Assembly (NCBI RefSeq): GCF_000158035.1
Contig: NZ_EQ973491.1
Location: 549,627-597,843, forward strand
Direction of reading: 5' to 3'
From: Bacteroides cellulosilyticus DSM 14838
GTDB lineage: Bacteria > Bacteroidota > Bacteroidia > Bacteroidales > Bacteroidaceae
Length of the DNA: 48,217 nt
Numbering within the stretch: position 1 is the stretch's first letter; each line of letters opens with the position of its first letter. Under the pieces are notes generated by a model. The model made no database searches. It was not told the DNA's origin and was given only the letters and a program-made list of their open reading frames with translations. The position numbers were made by a program, and so were the translations under genes. Positions 26,384 through 34,127 of the stretch are shown here, piece after piece.

Positions 26384-27001
26384 TTAAATCAGCGGCTCCT
26401 GGATCACCTTCACCGGATTGCCACGTTGCAGGCAGTTGTGATTACTCCAGTTGGCCTGTGCCTGAATCATGGCTTGTTCTATGCTCCATGATGCCAGTTT
26501 CAACAGCAGGCGTTCGGTAGCCAGTTTTTTGTTTTGCCATTGCGAGCGTTGGTCGGAAGCTACCACGCTCATTCCGGTAGGGATATGGACGGCACGGACG
26601 GCAGACTCCGTCTTGTTCACGTGCTGACCGCCCGGTCCGGATGCCCGCAAGGTCTCATAACGGATTTCCGCTTCCGTAGCCTCTTGGCTTTCGGAGAGCG
26701 TGAAGGTCTGCACACCGACAAACCAGTTCTTCCGTTTATGATAAATGCGGTACGGACTTTGGGCAATCCACTGCACGCTGCCTTCCCAGTCCTCAATCAA
26801 CGCATGATAATCTCCGCCTTGCAGAGAGATGACGGCTGAGAGCAGGGTACGGTTGAGAGGTCCCGTTTCGCGTTCCACGATTTCTGTTTTCACTCCTTTG
26901 GCGACGGCTTGTTTCAGAATCTTTTCCAGCACCAGCGCCACTACGCGACAACATTCGGCAGGGCCGCGTCCGGAGGTTATTTGCATATATACTTTCTCCA
27001 T
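26384..27001 (-). CDS. prfH: Release-factor-like protein PrfH
   Basis: The 205-residue protein is a short class-I release factor. The peptidyl-hydrolysis GGQ motif is at 124-126 (SGPGGQHVNK), and the C-terminal WxNHNxLxRGNPV tail is the PrfH type. It lacks the N-terminal domain of RF1/RF2 and has SPYRIYHKRKNWFVGV where release factors have their domain-2 sequence. Published work on PrfH-RtcB pairs shows that PrfH releases peptides from ribosomes damaged in the 16S decoding centre, after which RtcB reseals the rRNA. It starts 6 nt after the rtcB stop. Confidence 0.94.
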   Translation of the reverse strand: MEKVYMQITSGRGPAECCRVVALVLEKILKQAVAKGVKTEIVERETGPLNRTLLSAVISLQGGDYHALIEDWEGSVQWIAQSPYRIYHKRKNWFVGVQTFTLSESQEATEAEIRYETLRASGPGGQHVNKTESAVRAVHIPTGMSVVASDQRSQWQNKKLATERLLLKLASWSIEQAMIQAQANWSNHNCLQRGNPVKVIQEPLI

Positions 27002-27007
27002 AGCCTC

Positions 27008-28405
27008 TTACTCTTTATTCATCCTTACAATGCGCGGCATGAATTTGCCCTGTACTTCTACCAATGTCTCTTGGGGTTGCATCACCCGGTCGATGTTCTT
27101 GTAGGCTAATGGCATCTCTTCGATGCTACCCCCAATCAGTGTGACCCCGGCCTGCGAGAGAAATTTCTTCATGGCCGACTGGGTGAAACTCTCCTTTGCC
27201 TTCTGGCGCGACATGGCCCGTCCGGCACCGTGCGAAGCGGAACATAACGACTCTTCCACACCCCGACCTGCTACCAGATAACCGGGAGTTGCCATGCTTC
27301 CGGGGATAAGTCCCGGTTGCCCAACCTGTGCAGGAGTAGCCCCTTTGCGATGCACGATGGCGGTGTGTCCGGGTGCAATCTCCTCTTTCCAGGCGAAGTT
27401 GTGATGATTGTTCACGTTCGCCATTGGCTCCAGTCCCAGAGCTTTCGAGAGGTTCAGGTGGATTTGTTCGTGACAGGCACGGGCATAGTCGCCTGCCAGG
27501 TTCATGCTCATCCAGTATTCCTGTCCTTCTTCCGAGTTCAAGTCGAGCCAGGCAAAATGTTGCGCTTCACGTGGCAGTTTGCAGACTTCACGGGCTATCC
27601 GGCTGTAATGCATGGCAATAGCTGCTCCAAGTCCGCGCGAACCGGAATGTGACAGCAATGCCATATAATTGCCTTCGGGCAGTCCCAGCACATTTTCTCC
27701 TTGCAGAAGAAGCTCTCCGAACTCCACGAAATGATTTCCACCACCGGAACTGCCCAACTGACGGATGGCCTTTCCGCGTAAGTCCCTTAGAAGAGGGGTT
27801 AATTGAAATTCTTCCCGTTCTGTCACTTCATGCTCCTGTGCAAAGGTCAGGCCGCCCTCCATGCCGAAGTGGGTATAGTTTTTCAGTGCCTCTTTTATCT
27901 GATGCGAGTATCTTTTCAGATAATCCGCTTTGGCATCGAACACCGTCAGGCTCATCCGACAACCGATATCCACCCCTACGACATAGGGGATGACGGCATT
28001 GTCCGTGGCGAGTACACCGCCGATGGGCAGACCGTATCCGGCATGTGCATCGGGCATCAGTGCGCCGGCTACGCTGACGGGGAGCCTCATGGCCAGGTTC
28101 ATCTGCTGTTTGGCGAGGGTTTCTATGAACTTGCCGCCATAGGTTTTATAGGGCAACGGCTCGTCGAGCAAGTCGTATGCTGTGAACTTCTTTTCGATGA
28201 GGGTGGGGGACAGGTGTTCGGCCAGTTTGCCCCATGTCTCATTCTCTTTATAAGTATCGGGATTTTCCAGCACGTCACTCAGTGTCTTGATAATCTGTTC
28301 TTTGCTTTGGTGCTTGCAATGTTTACCGACGATGGCTACTGCCAGACTGCGTGCTACATTGTCTCTATATCCCAGCTTACTTAAATCTTTTAATCGTATT
28401 CCCAT
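27008..28405 (-). CDS. rtcB: RtcB RNA-splicing ligase
   Basis: This is a 465-residue protein from the ATG at 28405 (MGIRLKDLSKLGYRDN). A longer in-frame start at 28579 would run through the structured leader and is rejected. The RtcB metal and guanylation motifs are all present: PDAHAGYGLPIGGV, VDIGCRM (Cys149), SSGGGNHFVEFGE, HSGSRGLG, NHHNFAWKE and the guanylated His in HRKGATPA. It joins 2',3'-cyclic phosphate and 5'-OH RNA ends with GTP and Mn2+. VDIGCRM differs from the more usual GCGM and may mark the PrfH-linked subfamily (RtcB2). It is the first gene of the repair operon. No archease gene is nearby. Confidence 0.96.
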   Translation of the reverse strand: MGIRLKDLSKLGYRDNVARSLAVAIVGKHCKHQSKEQIIKTLSDVLENPDTYKENETWGKLAEHLSPTLIEKKFTAYDLLDEPLPYKTYGGKFIETLAKQQMNLAMRLPVSVAGALMPDAHAGYGLPIGGVLATDNAVIPYVVGVDIGCRMSLTVFDAKADYLKRYSHQIKEALKNYTHFGMEGGLTFAQEHEVTEREEFQLTPLLRDLRGKAIRQLGSSGGGNHFVEFGELLLQGENVLGLPEGNYMALLSHSGSRGLGAAIAMHYSRIAREVCKLPREAQHFAWLDLNSEEGQEYWMSMNLAGDYARACHEQIHLNLSKALGLEPMANVNNHHNFAWKEEIAPGHTAIVHRKGATPAQVGQPGLIPGSMATPGYLVAGRGVEESLCSASHGAGRAMSRQKAKESFTQSAMKKFLSQAGVTLIGGSIEEMPLAYKNIDRVMQPQETLVEVQGKFMPRIVRMNKE

Positions 28406-28696
28406 ATTTTCTTTTTTCATGTGTACGCATACGGCATGGGCTGCCCGCCTCGCGACGGGGCAGTGCAATATGCGTTTTGTATCCAATGCATGAGGGATGA
28501 TGATAGATACAACGCTATCCGTCCACTGCATTGAAGTGAATAATAATAAAATTATAAATGTGATTGTAGGACTAATCAAGAAAATTGCAAAGCCCCATCA
28601 TCCCGATGAGTCAACTTAGTCCTGGCTGAGATATTATAGTTCCAACATAAATTAGTCCCTTTCTTTCAGTTTTAAAGGGGTGAATACTGTGTTTAA
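28406..28696 (-). promoter_or_regulatory. Long structured 5' leader of the rtcB operon
   Basis: About 290 nt separate the candidate start site from the rtcB ATG and hold no gene. Complementary segments (plus coordinates): 28472-28483 with 28506-28515; 28484-28490 with 28527-28533, which interlocks with the first as in a pseudoknot; 28494-28502 with 28596-28604 (9 bp perfect); 28569-28576 with either 28616-28622 or 28651-28658, so alternative pairing is possible. A GC-rich CTGCCC/GGGCAG stem lies at 28441-28463 close to the start codon. Confidence 0.55.
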
Positions 28697-28702
28697 CGGT
28701 GG

Positions 28703-28733
28703 CAAAAGTAATGTATCTTTTTAAAGTATGCAA
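28703..28733 (-). promoter_or_regulatory. Promoter of the RNA-repair operon
   Basis: On the minus strand TTG (28733-28731), a 20-nt spacer and TACTTTTG (28710-28703) match the Bacteroides consensus. No other good -7 box lies between here and rtcB. Confidence 0.6.
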
Positions 28734-28827
28734 GGAAAAAGAACGTTTTTTTGCAGATGTAAACAGTTTAGGGCTTTTTATAATATCAATTCTTGAAGTC
28801 CATGTGAGGTCGTCCGGACTGAACAGG

Positions 28828-28893
28828 TCAATCGTCTTTATCCCACCATTCCCGGCATTCGTCGGATATGGGAGTAGCGGGTATTTCTTTGTA
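28828..28893 (-). pseudogene. Possible C-terminal gene remnant
   Basis: A 21-codon open stretch ends IPATPISDECREWWDKDD-stop and has no start. The composition looks like a real protein C-terminus, but I cannot name a family. It lies between the GH109-type gene and the rtcB promoter and may be the leftover of a deleted gene. Confidence 0.25.
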
Positions 28894-28924
28894 TCATTAT
28901 TAGACTGATCCCTGTATCACAAGA

Positions 28925-30193
28925 TTAGTTTTTTGCAACACAGGGAAAAGTCTCCCATGCGCCCCGTGTGAAGTCAGGTATTTCTACCGGGCGACTACCA
29001 TTCAATACCGATTGTTCACTAAGCTCGGTGATGCACGACCATTCGGCGGCATCGTAGACGTCCATATCCAAGGGAAGCCCGTGGTGCAGGCAGTAGATGA
29101 GGCGGTAATCCATGATATAGTTCATCTCGTTCGGGGCACCTTTGAGGGCTCCTTCTTTGCCGATGGTAGCTGTAAAAGGATGTTGATAGCGTTGCAAGAG
29201 TTCTTCGGTAGTTGCGCTGTCTGCCTCTCCGCTACGCACATCTTCCAGGCTGATTGTGGCTACCGGATATTTCTGTGCAAACCCTCGCGTGCCGCAGATG
29301 GTGTGCGAACGGCTGTAAGGGCGTGGATGAACGGTGCAGTATTGCAGTTGGATGGTCTTTCCCTTGACGGTATGGATGAGGGTGGTGTTCATGTCTCCCA
29401 ACAGGTAAGCCTGTTGTGCTTCGGGAGATTCTTTGCCGAAAGTGCGGCGGGCATATTCTGTCATTCCCGCCTGGTGGGTGGACATGGATACAAGGTAATT
29501 CAAACGGTCGCCTCGGTGAATGTTTAGGATCTGGCATACAGGACCTAAGCCATGAGTGGGATAGGGGTTTCCGGTGTGTTCCATACAGTAAGCCTTGTTC
29601 CAGTGGTTATGGAAACCGCCTTGGTTTTCATCGCTGAAGTACATGGAGCGCAGGTCGTGTATATAAGCACCTTCCACATGCATGATTTCACCGAACAGGC
29701 CTTGTCTTGCCATGTTCAGCGTGGTCAAGGCAAAGGCGTCATAGCAGCAGTTTTCCAGCATGATGCAGTGGCGCCGGGTACGTTCGGCGGTGTTTACCAG
29801 TTGCCAGCACTCGGCTACGGTCATGGCGGCGGGCACTTCGATGGCGACATGCTTACCTTGCTCCATGGCGTAGGTGGCCATAGGGGTATGAGTCAGCCAG
29901 TCCGTACATATGATGATGAGGTCGATATCAGGGTTGCAACACATCTGTTGCCAGCCGTTTTCTCCGGCATAACCGGTTGCAGCGGGATGTCCGCCTTTTG
30001 TCAGTAGGGCTTGTCCTTTTGCCAGGTTTCCGGGGCGTATCTCACACAAAGCTTTGATCTCTACGTGCTCTATGAGCATATAACGCTCCAATGTGAGTAA
30101 TCCGCGATTGCCTAAGCCTATGAGTCCGATGCGTACAACGGGAATAGGAGGATGAGCCAGGCCCAGGACATGAGTAGGAGGTTCGTTTTTCAT
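28925..30193 (-). CDS. Gfo/Idh/MocA oxidoreductase, GH109-type
   Basis: The 422-residue protein has an N-terminal Rossmann domain ([18 protein letters not shown]), the Gfo/Idh [12 protein letters not shown] segment ([10 protein letters not shown]) and the [14 protein letters not shown] motif characteristic of glycoside hydrolase family 109. GH109 members hydrolyse alpha-N-acetylgalactosaminides by an NAD-dependent redox mechanism. No signal peptide is visible, unlike many exported GH109 proteins, so it should act in the cytosol. A simple sugar dehydrogenase role remains possible. A -7 box (minus TATCTTTG, 30227-30234) precedes it, and the uxu-operon terminator separates it from the SDR gene. 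Confidence 0.82.
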   Translation of the reverse strand: MKNEPPTHVLGLAHPPIPVVRIGLIGLGNRGLLTLERYMLIEHVEIKALCEIRPGNLAKGQALLTKGGHPAATGYAGENGWQQMCCNPDIDLIIICTDWLTHTPMATYAMEQGKHVAIEVPAAMTVAECWQLVNTAERTRRHCIMLENCCYDAFALTTLNMARQGLFGEIMHVEGAYIHDLRSMYFSDENQGGFHNHWNKAYCMEHTGNPYPTHGLGPVCQILNIHRGDRLNYLVSMSTHQAGMTEYARRTFGKESPEAQQAYLLGDMNTTLIHTVKGKTIQLQYCTVHPRPYSRSHTICGTRGFAQKYPVATISLEDVRSGEADSATTEELLQRYQHPFTATIGKEGALKGAPNEMNYIMDYRLIYCLHHGLPLDMDVYDAAEWSCITELSEQSVLNGSRPVEIPDFTRGAWETFPCVAKN

Positions 30194-30248
30194 TGAAATA
30201 GTGTATAGGTTAAATTGAAATTGCTACAAAGATATTTATTCTCAATAA

Positions 30249-30277
30249 AAAAAGCTGCCTCTTAGAAGCAGCTTTTT
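30249..30277. terminator. Bidirectional terminator after the uxu operon
   Basis: AAAAAGCTGC (30249-30258) and GCAGCTTTTT (30268-30277) form a 10-bp stem with a 9-nt loop. A-runs and T-runs flank it on both sides. Confidence 0.88.
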
Positions 30278-30317
30278 AGAATAAAATTGAAAATTCTTTT
30301 TTGGATAGCAAGGATAA

Positions 30318-31133
30318 TTATACTCCGCTGAATGCACTAAATCCGCCATCTATCGGCAGCAATGCACCTGTCACGAAACTTGCCGCATCGCTACACAGGA
30401 ATTGTACGGCGCCGTTCAGTTCGTTGATATCTCCAAAACGTTTCATTGGAGTTTTGGCTAAAACTTTCTTGCTGCGGTCTGTCAGCGAACCGTCAGGATT
30501 GATAAGCACGGCACGGTTCTGGTCGCCGATGAAGAAACCTGGAGCGATAGCATTTACACGGATGCCGTCTCCGTACTTCAGTGCGAGTTCGCTTGCCAGC
30601 CATTGAGTGAAGTTAGCAACGGCTGTTTTAGCTGCCGAGTAACCCGGAACGCGGGTGATGGCGCTGTAAGCAGCCATGGAAGATACGTTTACGATACAAC
30701 CTTTACCTTGCTTAGCCATCACTTTGCTGAATACCATAGAAGGATAAACAGTTCCGTTCATATTCAGGCTAGTCACTTTCTCCCAGCAGGTAACGTCCAT
30801 GTCGAAGAAGTTCTGGTCGGGAGCCAGCGTAGCACCCGGCATATTGCCACCGGCAATATTGAGCAGGATGTCGATACGTCCCCATTTGGCAACGATGTCA
30901 TCAGCCAATTTTTCAAGGCTGGCGATGTCCAATACATTACCTACGATGCCGATCACATCTTCACCGTAAGCTTTCAGTTCTTCTACACGTTTGTCCAGTT
31001 GTTCCTGACGGATGTCAACGGCTACTACCTTGGCGCCTTGCTCCATGAAACATTTGGCAATGCTGCCACCCAATACGCCACCTGCACCGGTGATAACGGC
31101 TACTTTACCTGCAATACTGAATTGTTCGTTCAT
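30318..31133 (-). CDS. SDR oxidoreductase, probable D-fructuronate/mannonate reductase
   Basis: This is a 271-residue short-chain dehydrogenase. The NAD(P) site is TGAGGVLGGSIA, NIAGG is the NAG-type motif, and the catalytic residues are Ser in VNVSSMAAY and Tyr-x3-Lys in YSAAKTAVAN. It lies 25 nt downstream of uxuA, in the position where the mannonate/fructuronate interconverting SDR is found in Bacteroides. The specific substrate is inferred from that context; the fold and cofactor class are clear. In the pathway, fructuronate from glucuronate is reduced to mannonate, which UxuA dehydrates. Confidence 0.88.
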   Translation of the reverse strand: MNEQFSIAGKVAVITGAGGVLGGSIAKCFMEQGAKVVAVDIRQEQLDKRVEELKAYGEDVIGIVGNVLDIASLEKLADDIVAKWGRIDILLNIAGGNMPGATLAPDQNFFDMDVTCWEKVTSLNMNGTVYPSMVFSKVMAKQGKGCIVNVSSMAAYSAITRVPGYSAAKTAVANFTQWLASELALKYGDGIRVNAIAPGFFIGDQNRAVLINPDGSLTDRSKKVLAKTPMKRFGDINELNGAVQFLCSDAASFVTGALLPIDGGFSAFSGV

Positions 31134-31158
31134 AATCTCCTTATTTAATTATTAGTTT

Positions 31159-32331
31159 TTAATTGTTTATTTGGTCTTGCACCACTGCCATCATTCCTTC
31201 TACCTGTGCCAATGCCAGCATACGGCCATGGAATGAATATCCGGGGTTATATCCTTTGTCTTCGTCACCCAGCATCATTCGTCCGTGGTCTACACGCATA
31301 GGCAGTCCTGGATTTTCTTTCTCAAAGATGCGGATGAGGCCAATCAGATGTCCGCGTCCGGTCAGGTGCGAGCTCTCTATAAAGTTGCCTCCGGGCATGG
31401 CGGCCGTGCTGCGCAGGTGGACAAAGTGAGTACGTTTAGCGAATTTCTTTGCCAATTCACGGGTATCGTTATGCTCGCCTGCACTGAGGGAGCCGGCGCA
31501 GAAGGTCAGTCCGTTATGCGGGTTATCCACTGCATTCAGGAACCAGGCGATGTCTGCTTCGTTGGTGACAATACGCGGCAAACCTAATACCTGGAACGGA
31601 GGATCATCGGGATGCACACACATATTTACACCATATTCTTCGCAGACAGGCATGATGGCGGAGAGGAAATAACGCATGTTTTCGCGTAGCATATCACGGT
31701 CGATACCTTTATAGAGGGCCAACAGCTTTTTGAAGATGTTCACCGGATTCTTATCTCCTTCTTTGATATTTCCGTTGACGAAACCTTGCGTCTTTACGAT
31801 GATCGTGTCGATAAGATCATCCTTTTCTGCTTCGGTGATGGTCTTGTCCAGTTCTGCAACCTTTGCCAGTTCTTCGGCGGAGTAGTCCTTTTCGGCTCCT
31901 TCGCGTCCGAGGATTCGAAGGTCGAAGTAAGCGAAGCGAACACGGTCGAAGTAGAGTGACGAAGTGCCGTCTGCCCAGGGATGTTGCAAATCCGTGCGTA
32001 TCCAGTCGATAACGGGCATAAAGTTATAGCATACGGTTTTCACACCGCACTTGCCCAGGTTTGCCAGACTGACTTTATAGTTTTCTATTAACTGTTCACG
32101 TTCCGGTCCGGCATACTTGATCGCCTCGCAAACAGGTAGGCTTTCTACTACAGACCAGCGTAAGCCGTACGACTCGATATAGGTTTTCAGATCGTTGATA
32201 GCCTCTTCGGTCCATATTTCACCATTGGGCACATCGTGCAAGGCAGTCACAATTCCTTCCACGCCGATTTGCCGCAGCATGTCGAGCGTGATTTTGTCTT
32301 TCTTGCCAAACCATCTCCAGGTTTTTTCCAT
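31159..32331 (-). CDS. uxuA: Mannonate dehydratase
   Basis: The 390-residue protein has the TIM-barrel UxuA signature: MEKTWRWFGKKDKITLDMLRQIGVEGIVTALHDVP at the start, VCYNFMPVIDW, the metal-binding CVHPDDPP, FCAGSLSAGEHND and HLRST, and VDHGRMM near the end. It converts D-mannonate to 2-keto-3-deoxygluconate in glucuronate breakdown. It is the first gene of a two-gene operon with the SDR. Its promoter (minus TATATTTG at 32370-32377) lies next to the first copy of a 17-bp repeat shared with the divergent AraC gene. Confidence 0.97.
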   Translation of the reverse strand: MEKTWRWFGKKDKITLDMLRQIGVEGIVTALHDVPNGEIWTEEAINDLKTYIESYGLRWSVVESLPVCEAIKYAGPEREQLIENYKVSLANLGKCGVKTVCYNFMPVIDWIRTDLQHPWADGTSSLYFDRVRFAYFDLRILGREGAEKDYSAEELAKVAELDKTITEAEKDDLIDTIIVKTQGFVNGNIKEGDKNPVNIFKKLLALYKGIDRDMLRENMRYFLSAIMPVCEEYGVNMCVHPDDPPFQVLGLPRIVTNEADIAWFLNAVDNPHNGLTFCAGSLSAGEHNDTRELAKKFAKRTHFVHLRSTAAMPGGNFIESSHLTGRGHLIGLIRIFEKENPGLPMRVDHGRMMLGDEDKGYNPGYSFHGRMLALAQVEGMMAVVQDQINN

Positions 32332-32369
32332 AACATTTATATATTAATAGTTTAACTGATTATTGACTG

Positions 32370-32377
32370 CAAATATA
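32370..32377 (-). promoter_or_regulatory. -7 box of uxuA
   Basis: It reads TATATTTG on the minus strand, 38 nt upstream of the ATG at 32331. No clear -33 TTG is seen, which is common for activator-dependent promoters. Confidence 0.55.
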
Positions 32378-32408
32378 CGTGCAAAAATAATGCTGCGATA
32401 AATGGATA

Positions 32409-32505
32409 TTTGCAGAATATATGCGGATTTTTGCATGTATGCGGTAGCATTTCTATTGTCTTTCCTTATCTTTGTGTGTGAATTAAACTTTGCAGAATAT
32501 ATGCG
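32409..32505. repeat. 17-bp direct repeat pair, likely operator of the uxu/AraC region
   Basis: TTTGCAGAATATATGCG occurs perfectly at 32409-32425 and 32489-32505, exactly 80 bp apart. The first copy sits upstream of the uxuA -7 box, and the second covers the start codon of the AraC gene. This fits activation of uxuA and self-repression by the AraC protein. Confidence 0.7.
32467..32474 (+). promoter_or_regulatory. -7 box TATCTTTG of the AraC gene
   Basis: It puts the transcript start near 32481, which excludes the in-frame ATG at 32402 and supports the ATG at 32501. Confidence 0.6.
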
Positions 32506-33373
32506 CCGACCGATTATAAATGAAAAGTTGCCTATATCGGAGTCGAATCCGATCAAGGCTCGGCATTACGATTATGATCGTTTCACTTATCCGTGGCATT
32601 TCCACAGCCAGTATGAAATCATTTACGTGAAGGAGAGTCATGGCCTGTGCTTTGTAGGTGACTGCATTGAGAAGTTCTCTGCGGGTGATGTGATTCTGTT
32701 CGGTACTAATCTGCCCCATTACATGCGGAGTAATGATATTTATGGTTCGGAGAACGTCACTTCACGTGTGCAAGGGACTATTATTCAGTTTGAGCAGAAT
32801 TTTATGCAATATTCCTTTGATTATTATCCTCAGTTTCTGCAAATAAAAATGCTGTTGGAGGAATCGAAGAGAGGTATCATTTTTCCGAAACAGGATGCAA
32901 CCCGGGTAGGGGAGTTGCTTTCCGGCTTTCTTTCATTAAGTGGTTTTCACCAGATAAGCGGGTTGCTGGATTTGTTGCAGGAGCTGGCAGTCAGTCCGCA
33001 AAGGAAGACACTGGCAAGTCTGCATTATTACGAAAAGTTTCCTACGCTGGGGAGCAAGCGGATTGATAAAATCATTTCCTTTATAAACAATAACTACACC
33101 CGTAACCTCAAATTGAATGAAATTGCCGGAATGGCGAGCATGAACTCCAGCGCCTTCTGTCGTTACTTTAAGGAGAATACAGGGAAGACGCTTTTGCAGT
33201 ATGTGATGGAAATGCGTGTGGGATATGCTTGTAAGTTGTTAGCATTGGGAGAAATGGATATTTCGCAGATAGCTGTGGAATGCGGCTTCGATTCGATCAC
33301 TCATTTCAATCGCACGTTTAAGCAGTTGGTTAATCTGACGCCGACGCAGTATAGGAGTAATATTATGAAATAA
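32501..33373 (+). CDS. AraC-family regulator of the hexuronate operon
   Basis: The 290-residue protein has an N-terminal cupin sensing domain (FHSQYEIIYVKESHGLCFVGDCIEKFSAGDVILFGTNLPHYM) and a C-terminal AraC helix-turn-helix (LNEIAGMASMNSSAFCRYFKENTGKTLLQYV and AVECGFDSITHFNRTFKQLVNLTPTQYR). It is divergent from uxuA with a shared control region. Related cupin-AraC proteins sense sugars or sugar acids, so a hexuronate-pathway intermediate is a reasonable ligand. That is inference. Confidence 0.9.
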   Translation: MRRPIINEKLPISESNPIKARHYDYDRFTYPWHFHSQYEIIYVKESHGLCFVGDCIEKFSAGDVILFGTNLPHYMRSNDIYGSENVTSRVQGTIIQFEQNFMQYSFDYYPQFLQIKMLLEESKRGIIFPKQDATRVGELLSGFLSLSGFHQISGLLDLLQELAVSPQRKTLASLHYYEKFPTLGSKRIDKIISFINNNYTRNLKLNEIAGMASMNSSAFCRYFKENTGKTLLQYVMEMRVGYACKLLALGEMDISQIAVECGFDSITHFNRTFKQLVNLTPTQYRSNIMK

Positions 33374-33594
33374 GAGGGAATATTTTTGAAATTATTCTGT
33401 TCGCAATGAAACATTCTTTATTGTGATTTGCTTCAAATTAAAAATAATGTTTACTGATCGGCAGATAATCGTTGCCTTCTGTCAATAGCAGATTTATGTA
33501 TTATTAACGGGAATACTGCCAAGATGAGTGTCATGACTCGAATGTCTTGTGATTGTGAATTTCTGATATTTTTTGCCTGTGGTTAGCGAGGCAA

Positions 33595-33759
33595 ATGCCA
33601 CACTTTATTCTCCTCTATGCTACATCTTAGTCCGCTGAATGCCACATGTTTAAATTGTTGAAGTGTGGCATTGGAGACGACGGAGTGTGGCATTACGGTT
33701 GTACAAGTGTGGGCTCACGCTTATATAAGTGTAAGCCCACGCTTATATAACCGTGAGCT
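33595..33759. repeat. Eight-unit array, exact 22-bp period, with strand switch
   Basis: 11-bp words start at 33595, 33617, 33639, 33661, 33683, 33705, 33727 and 33749, every 22 bp. Units 1-3 read ATGCCACACTT, ATGCTACATCT and ATGCCACATGT. Units 4-8 are of the complementary type: AAGTGTGGCAT, GAGTGTGGCAT, AAGTGTGGGCT, AAGTGTAAGCC and AACCGTGAGCT. Units 1 and 4 are perfect reverse complements. The 11-bp spacers differ, except the last two, both CACGCTTATAT. No gene lies within it (33374-34127 is gene-free). Confidence 0.93.
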
Positions 33760-33784
33760 ATCGGAGCCTGCTGTGTTGAGGGAA

Positions 33785-33875
33785 TAAAAAAACGGGGAAG
33801 CAGTTGCTTCTCCGTTCCTATATGCCGTGAAATGTAGTTTAATGCAAAGTTGAATAAAGATTATCTATAAAAGGA
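33785..33875 (-). ncRNA. Candidate small RNA, about 90 nt
   Basis: On the minus strand a good promoter (33911-33881) is followed about 90 nt later by a terminator: an 11-bp stem with one mismatch (33791-33801 with 33806-33816), a 4-nt loop and a 7-U tract. The interval has no ATG and no reading frame of note. Ends are predictions. It is not matched to any named RNA family by eye. Confidence 0.5.
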
Positions 33876-33880
33876 TGATA

Positions 33881-33911
33881 CAAAGATACGATATTGAGAA
33901 GGCGATGTCAA
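33881..33911 (-). promoter_or_regulatory. Promoter of the candidate small RNA
   Basis: On the minus strand TTGAC (33911-33907) and TATCTTTG (33888-33881) have 20 nt between TTG and the -7 box, the consensus geometry. Confidence 0.65.
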
Positions 33912-34061
33912 GTGTTTCGCTAATTATTTCCGGTTTGCATATTTGTTTTTTAGCTTCTTGCATTCTTTTCCTACCATTATATATAACATTTACTCTTTGT
34001 TAGGACAGTTGGACTTAGATATGCTTCTATTGAAATCTCAAAACTTGGAACTTACAGATAT

Positions 34062-34114
34062 ACCTCTATTTTTCAGGTAAAAGTAACCTCTATTTTTAGA
34101 ATGTTGTATCTTTG
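34062..34114 (+). promoter_or_regulatory. Promoter with 12-bp direct repeats
   Basis: ACCTCTATTTTT occurs at 34062-34073 and 34086-34097, 24 bp apart, just upstream of the -7 box TATCTTTG (34107-34114). The second copy covers the -33 region, where no TTG is present, so an activator or repressor site is likely. Confidence 0.5.
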
Positions 34115-34127
34115 CAAAAAACGGTGT

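Noticed and set aside
24539..27001. Strong GGAGG ribosome-binding sites as a sign of foreign origin of the repair genes
   Set aside because: Equally strong sites precede internal genes of the efflux operon and mntA, so they are not distinctive.
28441..28463. GC-rich CTGCCC/GGGCAG hairpin as terminator of the leader
   Set aside because: No U-tract follows on either strand; kept only as part of the leader structure.
28699..28908. Plus-strand frame of 69 codons between rtcB and the GH109-type gene
   Set aside because: No ribosome-binding site or family features, and it covers the minus-strand rtcB promoter.
33595..33759. CRISPR array or simple tandem repeat
   Set aside because: The 11-bp words switch strand halfway, spacers are 11 bp and mostly unrelated.
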